Source of the DNA: Lunularia cruciata
Lineage: Eukaryota; Streptophyta; Marchantiopsida; Lunulariales; Lunulariaceae
DNA length: 64,000 nucleotides
NCBI GenBank assembly: GCA_948567375.1
Contig: OX419760.1
Span: 13,330,001 to 13,394,000, forward strand
Reading direction: 5' to 3'
The stretch's first letter is position 1. The number at the start of each line of letters is the position of its first letter. A program made the translations under genes and the position numbers. A model generated the notes under the pieces. It made no database searches. It was not told the origin of the DNA and saw only the letters and a program-made list of their open reading frames with translations. Shown one piece after another: positions 35,356 to 46,300 of this stretch.

Positions 35356-36153
35356 TGTAACACCCATTGGTGCATGTAAACTCTATAGGAGTATTAAGTT
35401 TCATTGGTGCATGTAAAATCTATAGGAGTATTAAGTATTACTCTATAGTTTGGTATTGCAAGTAGTGGAGAAATATTATCCCTATAACTTGTAACACCCA
35501 TTGGTGCATGTAAATTCTATATGGATTTTAGCTAAGCTTCTATATTAGTCATGATTAGCTAGAGTTATTCTTCAATAAGATAAAGGTGACCCTATTCTAG
35601 AGGAAAGGAAAAGAGTGAACACTATTATTTTGTCTTCTTGTGTATTGACTTGGTATTATTCCTAGTTATTTGACTTTGAAGAAAGAGTTGAGAACTCTTG
35701 GGTCCACAAGCCTTGTTGGTGCAGACTTTCCTATAGTCCAAGGATAGCCCATGTGAAGGAATCCTTGACTTAGTTGGTATGTGAGGATAAGACCATTTAC
35801 TTATGTAATTATTTCTATGTACTTAAATATTCCTTCAGATTTTCAAATTTTATTTGAATTTTAGCCTAAAATCTTGAGTTACTTTGGTTATTAGTAGCTT
35901 TGTTGTGTTAATTTTTCACAAGTATATAAGCTAGGAGTGAGGAAGTACTTATCATCCTTTCATTTGTAATTATCTCTCTTTCATTGAATTCTCTACTAAG
36001 CAATGTCTTGAGTCTTGGAGGTGCCTTGGAGTTCTAGCTTTGGAGGAGTGTGATGGAGTTGGGGTTTCTTGTCTTCTTAGTCTATGGTGCATTACCTTAA
36101 TAGCAACTAGAGGTTCATCTTATCATCTTGAGTGAGAGATAGGCTGGCTAACA
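35356..36153 (+). repeat. Old family C LTR in the opposite orientation
   Basis: It starts TGTAACACCC and ends in a GAGAGATAGGCTGGCTAACA stretch, the reverse of the other C copies and clearly more diverged. The first about 134 bases are partly duplicated: TGTAACACCCATTGGTGCATG occurs at 35356 and again at 35490, with a shorter repeat near 35400. A TATA box TATATAA is at 35924-35930. No target duplication is visible. Confidence 0.75.
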
Positions 36154-37496
36154 TTTTTGGTTACATTGTTATGACTTTTGTAGAAGGCAAGATAATGTTC
36201 CATGTTCAATTGTATATTATATTAGACAGAAAGACGCATGAGAGCTCACTTGGACAGAACATTAGGAGAGATGAGAGCTAAACTTATGTTAGAGAACTTG
36301 GATTCAATTTAACATCCTATATTTTCTTTATGATGCTTTTGAGGTAATCTTATATATCCTATAACAAAAGAGTTTTTGGAGAGATTATGTGAGTTGGATT
36401 GAAGATTTTGGGGATCATGGTGATTTTGGGCAAAACCTCAAATTTGAGATCTATATTTGAAATTTTCAAAGATTGTAGCTTGGATTATCTTTCACATGAG
36501 ACACTTAAAATTATTGCAAAGGCTACTACAAGTGCCGAGCTAGAATTTTTGGAAGGTGATAGGGTGAACTGTTCTCGCTAACTATATGCTCTCTAGAATT
36601 TTGTATAGAGTTTGCAGAATTTTTTCATTTTTCATTAGATTTTTCTGAAAGTTTTTGAGAACATTAAGTGCAAGCTATTCTACCTTTTTCTTAAGGATTG
36701 GGGAGAGATTGTCCTTGCATAGACAGTTATGAATTTTTGAAGTGAAGGAGGTGGTTTTAGACTAAATCTGGAATGATGTGTAACAAATAGAGAAAATTTT
36801 GTGACCAATGGCTGGACAAAAAGGTCAGAAATTTTGCAAGGGAGAACTCTCTAGATTGGATTTCATGTGTGAAAAATTGTAGAGGATTTGGAGTTATTAG
36901 TTGGGAAGATAGACTGAAATTGTAAAGAAGGGTCAATTCAAGGGAGTTGAGTTCTCATGCATGAGGAGTGTGAGAATGACCATAAGCATGTTTAAGTGTT
37001 AAGAATCATCTTGGGATCATGGAGGGCCATCAAGAGTGGAATTTGAGGTATGAAAGGTTTCCCAAGGGTTTGAGGTGATTATAGGAGTGGATTTAAAACA
37101 AAAGAATTTAGAATAGAATTTGAAAGAGTGTTGAGAGGATCCAAAAACCTAAACCATTGGGAGGAAAGAGTGATTCTAAATGTTTTATATGGAGAGAAGG
37201 GACATCAGGCAAGTTCATATCCATTGACCTTTGAGAGCAAGAGATTGAGTGAAAACAGAGACTTACTTGACTTGGGGTTACATGTTGGATCTTCTTCACA
37301 AAGATTGGGAGGGAGAAGATCTAAAACCAAGGATTTTTGTGAGGTTTGTGGAGTAGGACTTCCAAAAGGCATGAGTGCAGTGGAGTAATAGCACTTTTGG
37401 AGACTTTGGTGAAGATCTTGGGGAGAGTCTTGGCATGGCTAAAAAAACTACTTTCATCATATAGTTCTCAAGATTAGTGATGGAGATAACTTTTCA
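36154..37496 (+). other. Possible leader or internal relic between two family C LTR pieces
   Basis: No ORF with a motif. G/T-rich, stop-rich sequence resembling an untranslated element leader. It is bounded upstream by the C LTR at 35356-36153 and downstream by a C LTR fragment at about 37497-37582 in the same orientation, so it may be the rump of a deleted or non-autonomous family C element. Confidence 0.35.
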
Positions 37497-37582
37497 TGGA
37501 GTTTCTTGCCTTCTTAGTCCATGTTGTGCTACCTTAATAACCATCAAAGGTTCACATTGATTAAGAGAAAAGCCAGCTTCCA
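37497..37582 (+). repeat. Family C LTR 3'-end fragment
   Basis: TTTCTTGCCTTCTTAGTCCA, a GCTACCTTAATAACCATCAAAG block and AGAGAAAAGCCAGCTT match the last about 90 bases of the C LTR at 36065-36150 (TTTCTTGTCTTCTTAGTCTA and onward). Confidence 0.7.
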
Positions 37583-37679
37583 GGCCAAACAACATAGAAC
37601 AACACACAAATAGGAGTGCAACCAAGCCATCCTAAGTTGCATGAAATGCACAAATTACTCACTCCTATGACTGATTGCA

Positions 37680-38575
37680 ATGTACATCGCGAACATTGTT
37701 ACACCAAAATTGGAAGCATTAGAGGAATTCCTACCATTCTACAAGGAACTTGACCCCATAATCAACAACACAACAATGTTAGTACAATTTTTTCATAATT
37801 TGGCACAATCAATGATTAAGGAGAAGACTCTTCTACTTAATGAATTGATCAAGGTCAAGGAGCAACTCAAGGAGACAAACACAAGTTTGGAAAACTTCCT
37901 AATGGACTATCTCCCATGACAAGAACAATACAATGCACTCATCCTAAAGCTAAAGGAAAAATTCAACAACCACAATGGCAAAGCCTTCCAGCAACAAGAG
38001 TAGCATAAAGACAAACTACAAGTCCAAGTTAACAAACTATGGACTCTATGAGCTGAGTTAGAGGATGCTAGAACCAAGACAACAATGGCCCAAATGAAAT
38101 ACATCAATCTAAAGAAGATGACTGATCTTTGTATCCTAGACCTCAATATGAGCTTTAAATGCCAATGGGAGGAGGAAGAAGAGCAACACACAAAGATAAA
38201 AGATGAGCTATTGAACAAACTTTAGAGTGAAAGAAGCAACTTGGAGAATGAACAAACAGGGCTCCTCGCCACAATCTTGCATACAATCACTCAACTCTTG
38301 GACTACTTGTAATGCATTGATGATGAGAACACCTAGCATGAAAATTTGTAGACTTGAGGACATAGATTGATTTACTATACAAACAAACAACTCAAGGTGT
38401 TGTTTGTTGAAATACAATGGCATACCAACTTCAAGTTCAAGGAGACCTATACTTTTTTTGTATGAATTGGTGATGGTTATAAGAAGGATCTTGTAGAGCT
38501 CATTCAGATATACAAAGGAGCAAGTAGTTTGTCACAAGTATTGCCTATTCATATTGATGATGATTAACAACTATG
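37680..38575 (+). pseudogene. Coiled-coil ORF relic, family D copy 2
   Basis: From 37680 the frame encodes a Leu/Lys/Glu-rich segment (MIKEKTLLLNELIKVKEQL) with a regular heptad pattern. After a stop at 37917 it continues in blocks through QEEEEEQHTKIKDELLNKL-like sequence near 38165-38220, interrupted by stops at about 38007, 38049 and 38222. The predicted protein is a long alpha-helical coiled coil without catalytic motifs. It lies just upstream of the family D terminal region, as does the ORF at 586-894. I infer a structural protein of a poorly known retroelement. Confidence 0.45.
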
Positions 38576-38649
38576 ACAACTTAATACACAACAACCAACA
38601 ACAAACTTCATAAAAAATGACTAAGTGTCACCTTGTAGATATGATAGAG

Positions 38650-39770
38650 TAGTTTTGTAGTTGTAGTCCAAGACAATTCATATTTGTACAAAGTTAGGTT
38701 ACAATACAAAGATCTTGTGCACTACTTGACACTTAACATTACTAGTTGTAGATAATAGGTTAAGAGGCTAGGGTGGCCATATCATGTGGCCCACACTAAG
38801 TTAAGATTAGGTTAGGTCATGATAAGTAGATAAGATGTGATTATCACTAAGTGCCTTAGATGTAAATAGGAGATTTCTACATTCATTATAGCCATTGGAT
38901 TTCTTTGTGGCTAAGTAGGAAATTTATTACAAGCTTAAGCTTGATTTCCACCATGTCCATTTTATGCTTCTTACTTTTGTAGTAAATGAAGTTTATACCA
39001 TCAAGACTCCTGAGTTGGTGTATGTGTATTAGTTTGCACTTTGTATGGGTAATTACATGCTTAATTGAGGAGGAGTGAGAAATCTTGATGTATGAGCAAA
39101 AACACTTGAGAGAGAGGAATCATTTGTGTGGAACTGGAGTGTGCAACCTTGGAGGGTCTAAAGAGGTTATGAATGGTATAGAGATATGCTACCAAACGCC
39201 TAAAATATCATAAAGTACAACTACCTTGTAGTATCCATAGTGTAGGCATTCAAGACCCCCATGATGTAGTACCTTTTAGGAAGAGTGGAATGCAATGTCA
39301 TAGTTATGGTTATCAAAGTGATTGGACCCTTGGAAGATCTTACTCCTTCTTAGTTTGCATGTTCTAGGGCACTATCCTTAAGATATCTCAATACTACCAA
39401 TCTTGTACGACCTGAACTTTGCAAGGAGAGTTTGGTTTGTAGACTTATGAATGTCTCAACACTCTTGGTCAGAAATGTGGTCAGACAAAAAAGGAGATGA
39501 AGAAATTTAGAGGCAAAGTAACCATTGTTACAAATGAACTACCACCTTTAGGAATCCTTTGGATTAAATCTATAGTGAATGTGAATTTTGGGTTGTTTAT
39601 CTTTTTATAGTGTGCAAGAGTATTTATTTTATTCTCTTATGGGAGTGACTCTACCCAAGAGTTTAAATATAAAACAATAGATTGTCATCATAGTGACACT
39701 TTTATCTCACTTTTAGTCATCTTCAACTCCTATCCTTGTGGGACCAACCAGTTCTTAACACAATATTATG
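38650..39770 (+). repeat. Family D terminal region, copy 2
   Basis: Shares with the reverse complement of 45290-46300 a GATAAG-rich block (38820-38850), GGAGATTTCTAC..CCATTGGATTTCTTTG (38869-38915), TAGTTATGGTTATCAAAGTGATTGGACCC (39300) and CTACCCAAGAGTTTAAATA (about 39653). The last part also matches copy 1 at 965-1490. Probably an LTR of about 1 kb; exact ends unknown. Confidence 0.55.
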
Positions 39771-39827
39771 AATTGGGACAACACTATGTCACTACATGCA
39801 CATGCACATATGCAATTATAGTTGATA

Positions 39828-39870
39828 TTATATATTATATATAGATTATATATATATATATATATTATTA
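39828..39870. repeat. (TA)n-rich simple repeat
   Basis: Interrupted TA dinucleotide tract, the longest pure part being at about 39847-39865. Confidence 0.9.
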
Positions 39871-40217
39871 AAAATAGACCTCGTGCTCTTAAGTTACATA
39901 TACCTTGATTCCACAATCAATTATACTTGTGTACACATGGTTGATTACACAAAGGCTTGATTTATGGAACTTGATAGGCTTATGGACCACCAAATCCACT
40001 TCCACCAAATCATTGGGATTTTTGCATCCAAATACTACCCAAGCATTGTTTCACACAGTTCATCACCTCGCACTTTGGACAAGATATTCTGCATATGATC
40101 ACCATATTTGAGGAACCCTTGGTGCTTCCGGTTGTAACTTATGGAGAATGGTGGACATGTTGTTTCTATGTGTTAATAAATTAGATAGCTTGGGAGTGGT
40201 GTGATAGAGGAGCAACC

Positions 40218-41120
40218 ATGGCGGTAATACCTGATGTTATCCTTGCTATGTAACAACAAATCGAGCACCTTACTCGATTATTGGATGAACGAGATCTTTG
40301 ACGACAAGAGCAGGTGGAGAGAGTACCAATTCGAGAAGGAGAAGATTGGATCAGATTCCCTAAACCCAAGGTATTTGAAGGCAAGAATCTCCCGAGTGCA
40401 GTGGAGAATTTTGTGTTTGATTGTGAACGTTATTTTGAAGCTACCAATCTACAAGATGAGCGAAAACAAATTCTCTTGGCTTCTAGCCAATTAAATGGAG
40501 TAGCAAAGCTATGGTGGAGATTTTGAGTAGAGCGAGCCAAATGACAAATGGTTGCACCGATCTTGACATGGGCAGAATTCAAGAGCGCAATAATCAGTCA
40601 GTTCCAAGTTATAAATGCCACACAAGCTGCACGGGATAAGTTGGCAGAGTTGAAACAGATTGGCTCTGTAAGAAGTTACATCATGCAGTTCCAAAACACC
40701 ATCATGCAAATTCCAAATATTTTGGAAGGTGAGCTCTGGATCAATTTTTGAGGGGCTTGAAGGCAAGAACTAAATTAGAGGTAACCATGCAAGAGCCACA
40801 ACACTTGGAGGAAGCCATGCGGTTGGCCGAACGTTTTGATTCTTTGGTGGCAACAACTTGGTCTCGACTTCCACAAAGCCTACCAATACACTACACACAA
40901 GTGGAGGAGCCAGCACCAATGGAGATTGATGCAATTCAATGAAGACCACTGGGCATGGCAGACAAGGAGAAACTGCAACAAAATGGTGGTTGTTTTTATT
41001 GTCGCCAGTTGGGGCATCGCATTGCTGAATGTCCACTTAAGAATGGACGACCTCGACAAGTTGCCCAAGTGGAGGTTGTGGAGCGGAATGATCAAGGAAA
41101 TGAGGAATCCCAATAGGAGA
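40218..41120 (+). pseudogene. Chromovirus gag with CCHC knuckle
   Basis: The start ATG at 40218 is in ideal context (ACCATGGCG). Gag continues in frame 3 as FPKPKVFEGKN, FDCERYFEATNL, LNGVAKLWWR and LTWAEFKSAI, the typical retrotransposon-Gag helices. It moves to frame 2 near 40745 for LEEAMRLAERFDSLV and the zinc knuckle CFYCRQLGHRIAEC (CX2CX4HX4C) at 40991-41032. Stops include TAA at about 40251, TGA at about 40299 and TGA at about 40524. A further frame change lies between the knuckle and the protease at 41143. Confidence 0.85.
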
Positions 41121-41142
41121 TTTTGAGCCGCCTACTGGGAGC

Positions 41143-41580
41143 TTGATTAGTTCCAATGGGATTGAAGGCTTGACCTATGCAAGTCTGCTTCACTTGCAAG
41201 GTATGATATCTAATAGGGGTTGTAGGATTTTGGTTGATTTTGGAAGTTCAAAGAATTGCATGTCTATGCAAGTAGCAAAGGAATTGGGTATTCCTATCAA
41301 GCCAGTGATTGGAAGTAGTTTGATGATGGCGGATGGTAGAAAGGGTTCTACATTCCACACCTCGCATCTTGTTACCTTCAAGATTGGGAAGGAGTATTTG
41401 GAGTGTATGAGGTTTGTAGTGGCACCTCTACACTATGATATCATTCTGGGTCTACCTTGGCTTGAATGTCACAAGGTTCAATTCGATTGGACCCAACGCC
41501 AAATTCAAGTACAACACCAAGGTAGGAATTTCCGATTAGGTTGTCTGGCACCTCTGAGTAAGACACCTAAGAATAGTCAG
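41143..41580 (+). pseudogene. Chromovirus aspartic protease
   Basis: Frame 1. The active-site loop reads ILVDFGSSKNCM (about 41230) where D-S/T-G is expected, so the residue after the catalytic Asp has become Phe (TCT to TTT would do it). The second half, HYDIILGLPWLECHKVQFDW at about 41430-41490, is the classical ILG-W end of Ty3 proteases. It is followed by the repeat-containing linker and then RT in the same frame. Confidence 0.8.
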
Positions 41581-41760
41581 TCCCAAGATGGGAAGTTTGT
41601 CGAGAAGGTAGCCATAGAGCAAATCTGGAAGGGAGATGAGTCCCAGGATGGGAAGTTTGCCAAGAAGGCAACCATGGAGCAAGCTTGGAAGAGAGATGAG
41701 TTCCTAGAAGGGAAGTTTGTTAAAGAAGCAGCCATAGAGCAAGCTTTGCAGGAAGATAAG
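41581..41760 (+). repeat. Three 60-bp tandem repeats in the protease-RT linker
   Basis: Units 41581-41640, 41641-41700 and 41701-41760 are each exactly 60 bases and in frame. Each encodes a (SQD/LE)GKF(V/A)-K-A-EQ-(W/L)-DE/DK type 20-residue motif. Units 1 and 2 are the closest. They form a charged, probably helical linker. Confidence 0.95.
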
Positions 41761-41817
41761 TCTGTATTCATGGTGTGGATCAAGTCAATTGCACAAGAAC
41801 AATCTGACAAGTGCTAA

Positions 41818-42810
41818 GTGCCGCATCAAGCTATGGTTGATCGGATAGTTCAGGAGTTTGCAGATGTGTTTCCAGATGATCTGCCAAAGGGATTACCCTC
41901 CAATCGAGGTATGCCCTTCAAGATTGAGTTATTGCCAGGGAGTACTCCAATGAGTAGACCAATCTATCGGCTCTCACCAAAGGAGTTGGAAGAGTTGCGA
42001 ACAACACTTACAGAGTTGTTGGAGAAGGATTTCATACAACATAGTACTTCTCCTTGGGGAGCACCAGTACTATTTGTTCCAAAGAAGGATGGAGGACTTT
42101 GTTTTTGTATTGATTACCGTGGGCTCAATAAGCAAACCGTGAAGAATGCATATCCCTTGCCTTGGATTGATGACTTACTTGATCAACTAAGTGGAGCACG
42201 TTACTTTTCCAAGTTGGATCTTTGTAGCGGCTATTGGCAAATTCAGATTGATAGAGAAGATGTGCAAAAGACTGCCTTTCGCACAAGGTATGGACATTTT
42301 GAGTGGAGAGTTCTACCTTTTGGACTTACTAATGCTCCAGCAGTCTTCATGGATTAGATGCATCGGGTGTTGGATGGACTATTGGATCAGTCAGTGGTGG
42401 TGTTCTTGGATGATATCTTAATCTATAGCAAGACAGAGGCAAAACATGTGAATCATGTGCAAAAAGTCCTAATATGACTACGACAATGGAAATTTTATTG
42501 CAAGAAGTCGAAGTGTGCTTTTTGGCAAAAGGAGGTTACCTTCTTGGGTCATAATATCTCATCAGAGGGGATCAAGATGGAGGAAGAGAAGATCAAGGCC
42601 ATTACTGATTGGCCTACCCCAAAGGATGCTACAGAAGTACAGGCATTCAATGGATTGACCAGTTTTTACCGGCGGTTCATCTACTATTATGCTCATGTGG
42701 CTGCACCATTGACTGACCTCTTGGGAAAGAACTCAAGCTTCCAATGGAACACCAAACATGAAGAAGCATTCCAGAAGTTGAAACATATGTTGTCTTCAAG
42801 ACCCATTCTT
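41818..42810 (+). pseudogene. Chromovirus reverse transcriptase
   Basis: Frame 1 from 41818. Motifs are [57 protein letters not shown] and VVFLDDILIYS (LDD at about 42406-42414), then CKKSKCAFW..VTFLGH and the connection segment FNGLTSFYRRFI. A TAG at 42355-42357 and a TGA near 42476 interrupt it. Catalytic aspartates remain. Confidence 0.92.
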
Positions 42811-43196
42811 CAACCATATGATCCTCAACTACCTTGTGTGGTTGATTTTGATGCTTCTAACTTTGCAATTGGAGCTGTGTTGCAACAATAATTTTTGGAT
42901 GGACTACATCCCATTGCCTTTATGTCTCGCCAACTAAATATAGCTGAAAGAAATTACTCTGCTTGAGATCGGGAACAACTTGCAATGGTATATGCCACCA
43001 AGGTATGGAGGCATTATCTCTTGGGGAAACAAGTGATCATGCAAACTGATCACAAGCCATTGTTGCACACCTTACACCTGGAGCACATGAAGAGTCAACA
43101 TCATCGATGGGAAGAGCAACTTCAATTGTTTGACATCAAACTTGAGTACAAACCAAGTCGGTTCCATGTCATCCCTGATGCTCTATCACGATGACC
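42811..43196 (+). pseudogene. Chromovirus RNase H
   Basis: VVDFDASNFAIGAVLQQ at 42841-42891 holds the first Asp. RNYSA then TGA then DREQLAMVYA carries the Glu, and QTDHKPLLHTL near 43045 the later Asp. It ends HVIPDALSR at about 43192 followed by TGA. TAA at about 42889 and TGA at about 42964 are further breaks. Confidence 0.9.
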
Positions 43197-43200
43197 TGAT

Positions 43201-44485
43201 TTGAAGTCCTTTCCTCTCATTACGGCAGCAATTACAACTGTGTCAATTGACCCCAAGATCCATAACGAGTTTCGGTTAACTCTACAACAAGATCCCTTCT
43301 TCCAAATGGTACATGGTCGTCTAACAACAGGTGACAAGGAGTATAACACCTTCTCCTTCAAGGAAAGCCTTCTATTCCATGCGGACCGGATCTATGTTCC
43401 AGCCAAAGGTGATCTTCGACTTGTGTGCCTTCAAGAAGCCCATGATTTATACATCGTTGGTCACATGGGTGTAGACAAGACCTTGGGTACCCTCCAACGT
43501 CAAGGGTGGTGGACCAACATGACACAAGATGTTTGAGAATTTGTCAAATTGTGTGAGAGATGCCAATGTAACAAGGCCAGTAACCAGAAGCCAAGTGGAC
43601 TCCTTCAACTACTCGCCATTCCATCCGCTTGCTGGGAGCATGTGAGCTTGGATCTCATCACATCCTTGCCAAAGACAAAACAAGGACACACCACAATCGT
43701 GGTGTTTGTGGATAAGCTTAGTAAGCAAATCCACTTGGCACCAACCTATGATACCGTGGATGCTCCAACCTTAGCGCAAATCTACTTCGACAATGTCTTC
43801 AAGCATCATGGGATGCCATGTGTACTCATCTCTGACCGTGATCCTTGATTTACCAAGAAGTTTTAGCAAGCACTCTTCCAGATACTCGGCACCAAGCTTG
43901 CTTTGTCCACGGCCTATCATCCTCAAACTGATGGACAAACCAAACGTGCCAATCGTACATTGGAGGATATGTTGCGGGCCTTTGTCAATGTCCACCATAC
44001 CAATTGGGATGAATGTCTTGCAGCTGCAAAATTTGCCTACAACAATTCCAAACAGGCAAGCACCGGATTTTCTCCCTTCTTTCTCAATTTTGGCCAAGAT
44101 CCGCTTGTTCCAAATTCTCTTCTTGCTCCCCCTCCATCTTAGGTTCCTCATACTTCCACATTCTTGACCACTATATCCCAATCGCTCCAACAAGCCAAGT
44201 CTCACCTCCTTGTTGCTCAGAATCACCAAAAACAATATGCGGACCACCATCGTTGTGATCTCACCTTTGAAGTTGGTGATAAAGTCATGCTATCTTCCAG
44301 TAACCTCCCTCTCTCACTTGATACCCAAGTTTGTAAACTTGCCTCTAACTGGATAGGACCCTTTGATATCACCCAAATTGTCTCTCTTGTTGCTTATCGA
44401 CTTGCCTTACCTTGTCACATGCGTATCCATCATGTCTTTCATGTTTCCAAGTTGAAACCCTTTGTTCCTTTTCTTCTCGAGTCCA
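43201..44485 (+). pseudogene. Chromovirus integrase
   Basis: The zinc domain is seen as HDLYIVGHMG and CERCQCN (43441-43570). The core has VSLDLITSLPK (43650), VLISDRDP then TGA then FTKKF (about 43831) and HPQTDGQTKRANRTLEDML (43918). The last position is normally Glu (GQTE); here it is Lys, so the DDE triad is broken as well as interrupted. The C-terminal region has GDKVMLSSSNL, KLASNWIGPF and HVFHVSKLKPF. A frame change near 44480-44520 leads into the chromodomain. Confidence 0.9.
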
Positions 44486-44525
44486 ACCTCCCCCTCTTCT
44501 CATCCCTATCAATGATCATAAGGAG

Positions 44526-44662
44526 TATGAAGTTGATCGTATCCTTGCGCGTCGCCATATCCAATGAGGCCGTCGCCAACATACAGAGTACACGGTCCTT
44601 TGGAAAGGGTATCCCCTTCATGATGCCACCTGGGAGCCTCTTTCTCACCTCTAGAATACAAA
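44526..44662 (+). pseudogene. Chromodomain at the integrase C-terminus
   Basis: Frame 3 reads YEVDRILARRHIQ, a TGA, GRRQHTEYTVLWKGYP, then DATWEP with WEP at 44631-44639. The aromatic positions (Y at 44526, W of WKGYP, W of TWEP) that cage methyl-lysine are all kept. Chromodomains of this type steer integration towards marked chromatin. Confidence 0.9.
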
Positions 44663-44715
44663 GATGGCCATCCAAGAATTTGAAGCTTCACTGGCAACGA
44701 GGATGTCACTAACTA

Positions 44716-44729
44716 GCGGCGGGGGAATA
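44716..44729 (+). other. Polypurine tract of the chromovirus
   Basis: GCGGCGGGGGAATA lies immediately before the LTR start TGTAACAATATGG, the position and composition expected for plus-strand priming. Confidence 0.8.
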
Positions 44730-44820
44730 TGTAACAATATGGAGTTTAGCGACGAAGTTAGTCGGGCTTACAAAGTAGCACATAAGACAAAGTAGCCTAG
44801 AATATTCCAAAAGTATCTAG

Positions 44821-45009
44821 GAAGCTTCTTGGGAAGCTTCCCGGTTAACTTAGCTTGCACCTTAAGTAAGTAGCTTCTAGAAGCTTCCAACTAGCTTAGC
44901 TTGCACGCCAAGTAGGCGGCTTCTAGAAGGAAGCTTCTTGAGAAGCTTCCTAGTTAACTTGGCTTGCACTCTAAGAAAGCGACTTGAGGAAGCTTCTTGA
45001 GAAGCTTCT
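44821..45009 (+). promoter_or_regulatory. Cluster of heat-shock-element-like palindromes
   Basis: GAAGCTTC and related nGAAnnTTCn units recur at least six times. TTCTAGAAGCTTC at 44875-44887 is a perfect three-unit TTCnnGAAnnTTC element. Others lie at 44821-44840, about 44930-44960 and 44990-45009. They are upstream of the TATA box at 45030. Heat activation is inferred from the consensus, not shown. Confidence 0.6.
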
Positions 45010-45029
45010 CAAGGGCCTTGTATGCTACC

Positions 45030-45037
45030 TATAAATA
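45030..45037 (+). promoter_or_regulatory. TATA box of the chromovirus LTR
   Basis: TATAAATA in CCTATAAATACC, about 300 bases into the LTR, followed about 30 bases later by a CATTCGGAG-type start region. Confidence 0.7.
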
Positions 45038-45279
45038 CCAAAGCCAAAGCTCATGCTAGGCATTCGGAGTTTTCCCTCATTCAAGCATCCCAATGTGAGT
45101 TTCCATTCTCCTATTTCTCTCCTCGGATTTGGTCTTTTACATTATGGGTAATTATTATGGATAACAATGTCTTATGACCAACCAAAAAAAAATACTTTTT
45201 ATTAAGTAAACCATCTATGTTTTATAAGCTATTAGTATTCCCTTAGTAAATTGAAAACAAACCAACAAGAAAATTGTAA

Positions 45280-46300
45280 TGACTCAATGTAGATCAAAAT
45301 TTAGTAAAATAGTAAGAACCCCATGGGGATACAAGTTAGAGATGACTAGAAGATGAATTGAAGTATCACAATAGTCAATTCTCTATTGTCTCTTATTTAA
45401 CCTTTTGGGCAGAATTATTCCCAAAAGAAGGTAGTGTAATCCTTGTGGTAAACTACAAAAAGAGAAAACAAAATCACTTTTATTATGGATCTTTTCCAAT
45501 TTATTCCTAGAGATGATGGTTCATTTGTCACAAAGCTTATTTTGCTTTGTAGATCAGTACCCATTGAAGGACTGACAAGGCTGATGGTTTTTATCTTTTG
45601 ATGTTTTTTAACACCTCAAACTTTGTTTGTGTCACAATTTTTTTGAATGCTCTAAATATCATTAGCACCACAATTAGTGTACATGCCAAAGTCAGTTACC
45701 ACTTTGCAAGTATTTTCCACACAAGGGTCCTATCACTTTGATGACTACAACCACAAAGAATGCATATTCCCAAGATGCACAATTCTAAAGGAGTTGTAGA
45801 TTGATCATATCACCTAGCTTTTTATTACCATGGTACTTCACAATGCTCTTGGTTTTTGTTAGCCATTCACCACATTGCCTTTATTATTCAAACCATGGAG
45901 ATCCAACACTCCAAATAGGTTCAAATGATTGTCTTAACTCAAGCACTCATGTTACTACTTCAAGATTCCTCAGCACGACTTAACCAAGCAAAGAATCCAT
46001 TGTGTAGAATTCATACAACATACAAAAATCATAAAGGTCTTTGAGTAAAATGCTTCATTTTCCAAAATTGGCTGAATGAATGAACTTGGTTTACAATGGC
46101 TCAAATGCTGACCAAAGCAGTTTATACTAGTCTTCCTCTCTTGCTAAGGAAATCCAATGGCTATGATTTAGTAGAAATCTCCTAATCATATGTATATCAC
46201 CATTGCTAATCCTATTTGATTACCTTATCTTATCTTATCTTAGTCTAACTTAACTAAGATTTGCCCAGATCAGCTCCTCAAATTTATCTTTTTCTTCTAA
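45280..46300 (-). repeat. Family D terminal region, copy 3
   Basis: The reverse complement aligns with 965-1490 and 38820-39770. Landmarks in order on the minus strand are a GATAAG-rich block (46222-46240), a GGAGATTTCTAC..GCCATTGGATTTCC block near 46150, GTTGTAGTCATCAAAGTG near 45740, ATTGTGGTGCTAATGATA near 45670, and GAACCATCATCTCTAGGAA near 45515. The opposite orientation argues against a segmental duplication of copy 2. Confidence 0.6.

Larger units (their letters stand above)
40113..45270 (+). mobile_element. Chromovirus (Ty3/gypsy) element, 5'-truncated or 5' LTR unrecognised
   Basis: Gag, protease, RT, RNase H, integrase and a chromodomain are in order on the + strand, followed by a polypurine tract and a 3' LTR starting at 44730. 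The chromodomain after integrase defines chromoviruses. The leader just before gag (TTGGTGCTTCCGGTTG near 40122) may contain the primer-binding region, but I cannot match an LTR upstream of it. Pol stays in frame 1 from 41143 to about 44480, with roughly a dozen point stops, so it is younger than the − family A copy but dead. Confidence 0.85.
44730..45270 (+). repeat. 3' LTR of the chromovirus (end approximate)
   Basis: Starts TGTAACAATATGG directly after the polypurine tract. The first about 290 bases are packed with GAAGCTTC palindromes. A TATA box follows at 45030-45037, then a transcription-start-like region. The 3' end is not sharply defined; homology to the family D repeat begins at about 45280, so the LTR ends before that. 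Confidence 0.75.

Noticed and set aside
39828..39870. (TA)n tract considered as an origin or matrix attachment site
   Set aside because: A simple repeat alone does not support such a call.
40122..40140. Primer binding site for the + chromovirus
   Set aside because: TTGGTGCTTCCGG lies in the right place but I could not match it confidently to a plant tRNA 3' end, and no 5' LTR precedes it.
41581..41760. Regular 60-bp repeats considered as a CRISPR-like array
   Set aside because: They are contiguous coding repeats without spacers, in a eukaryotic retroelement linker.
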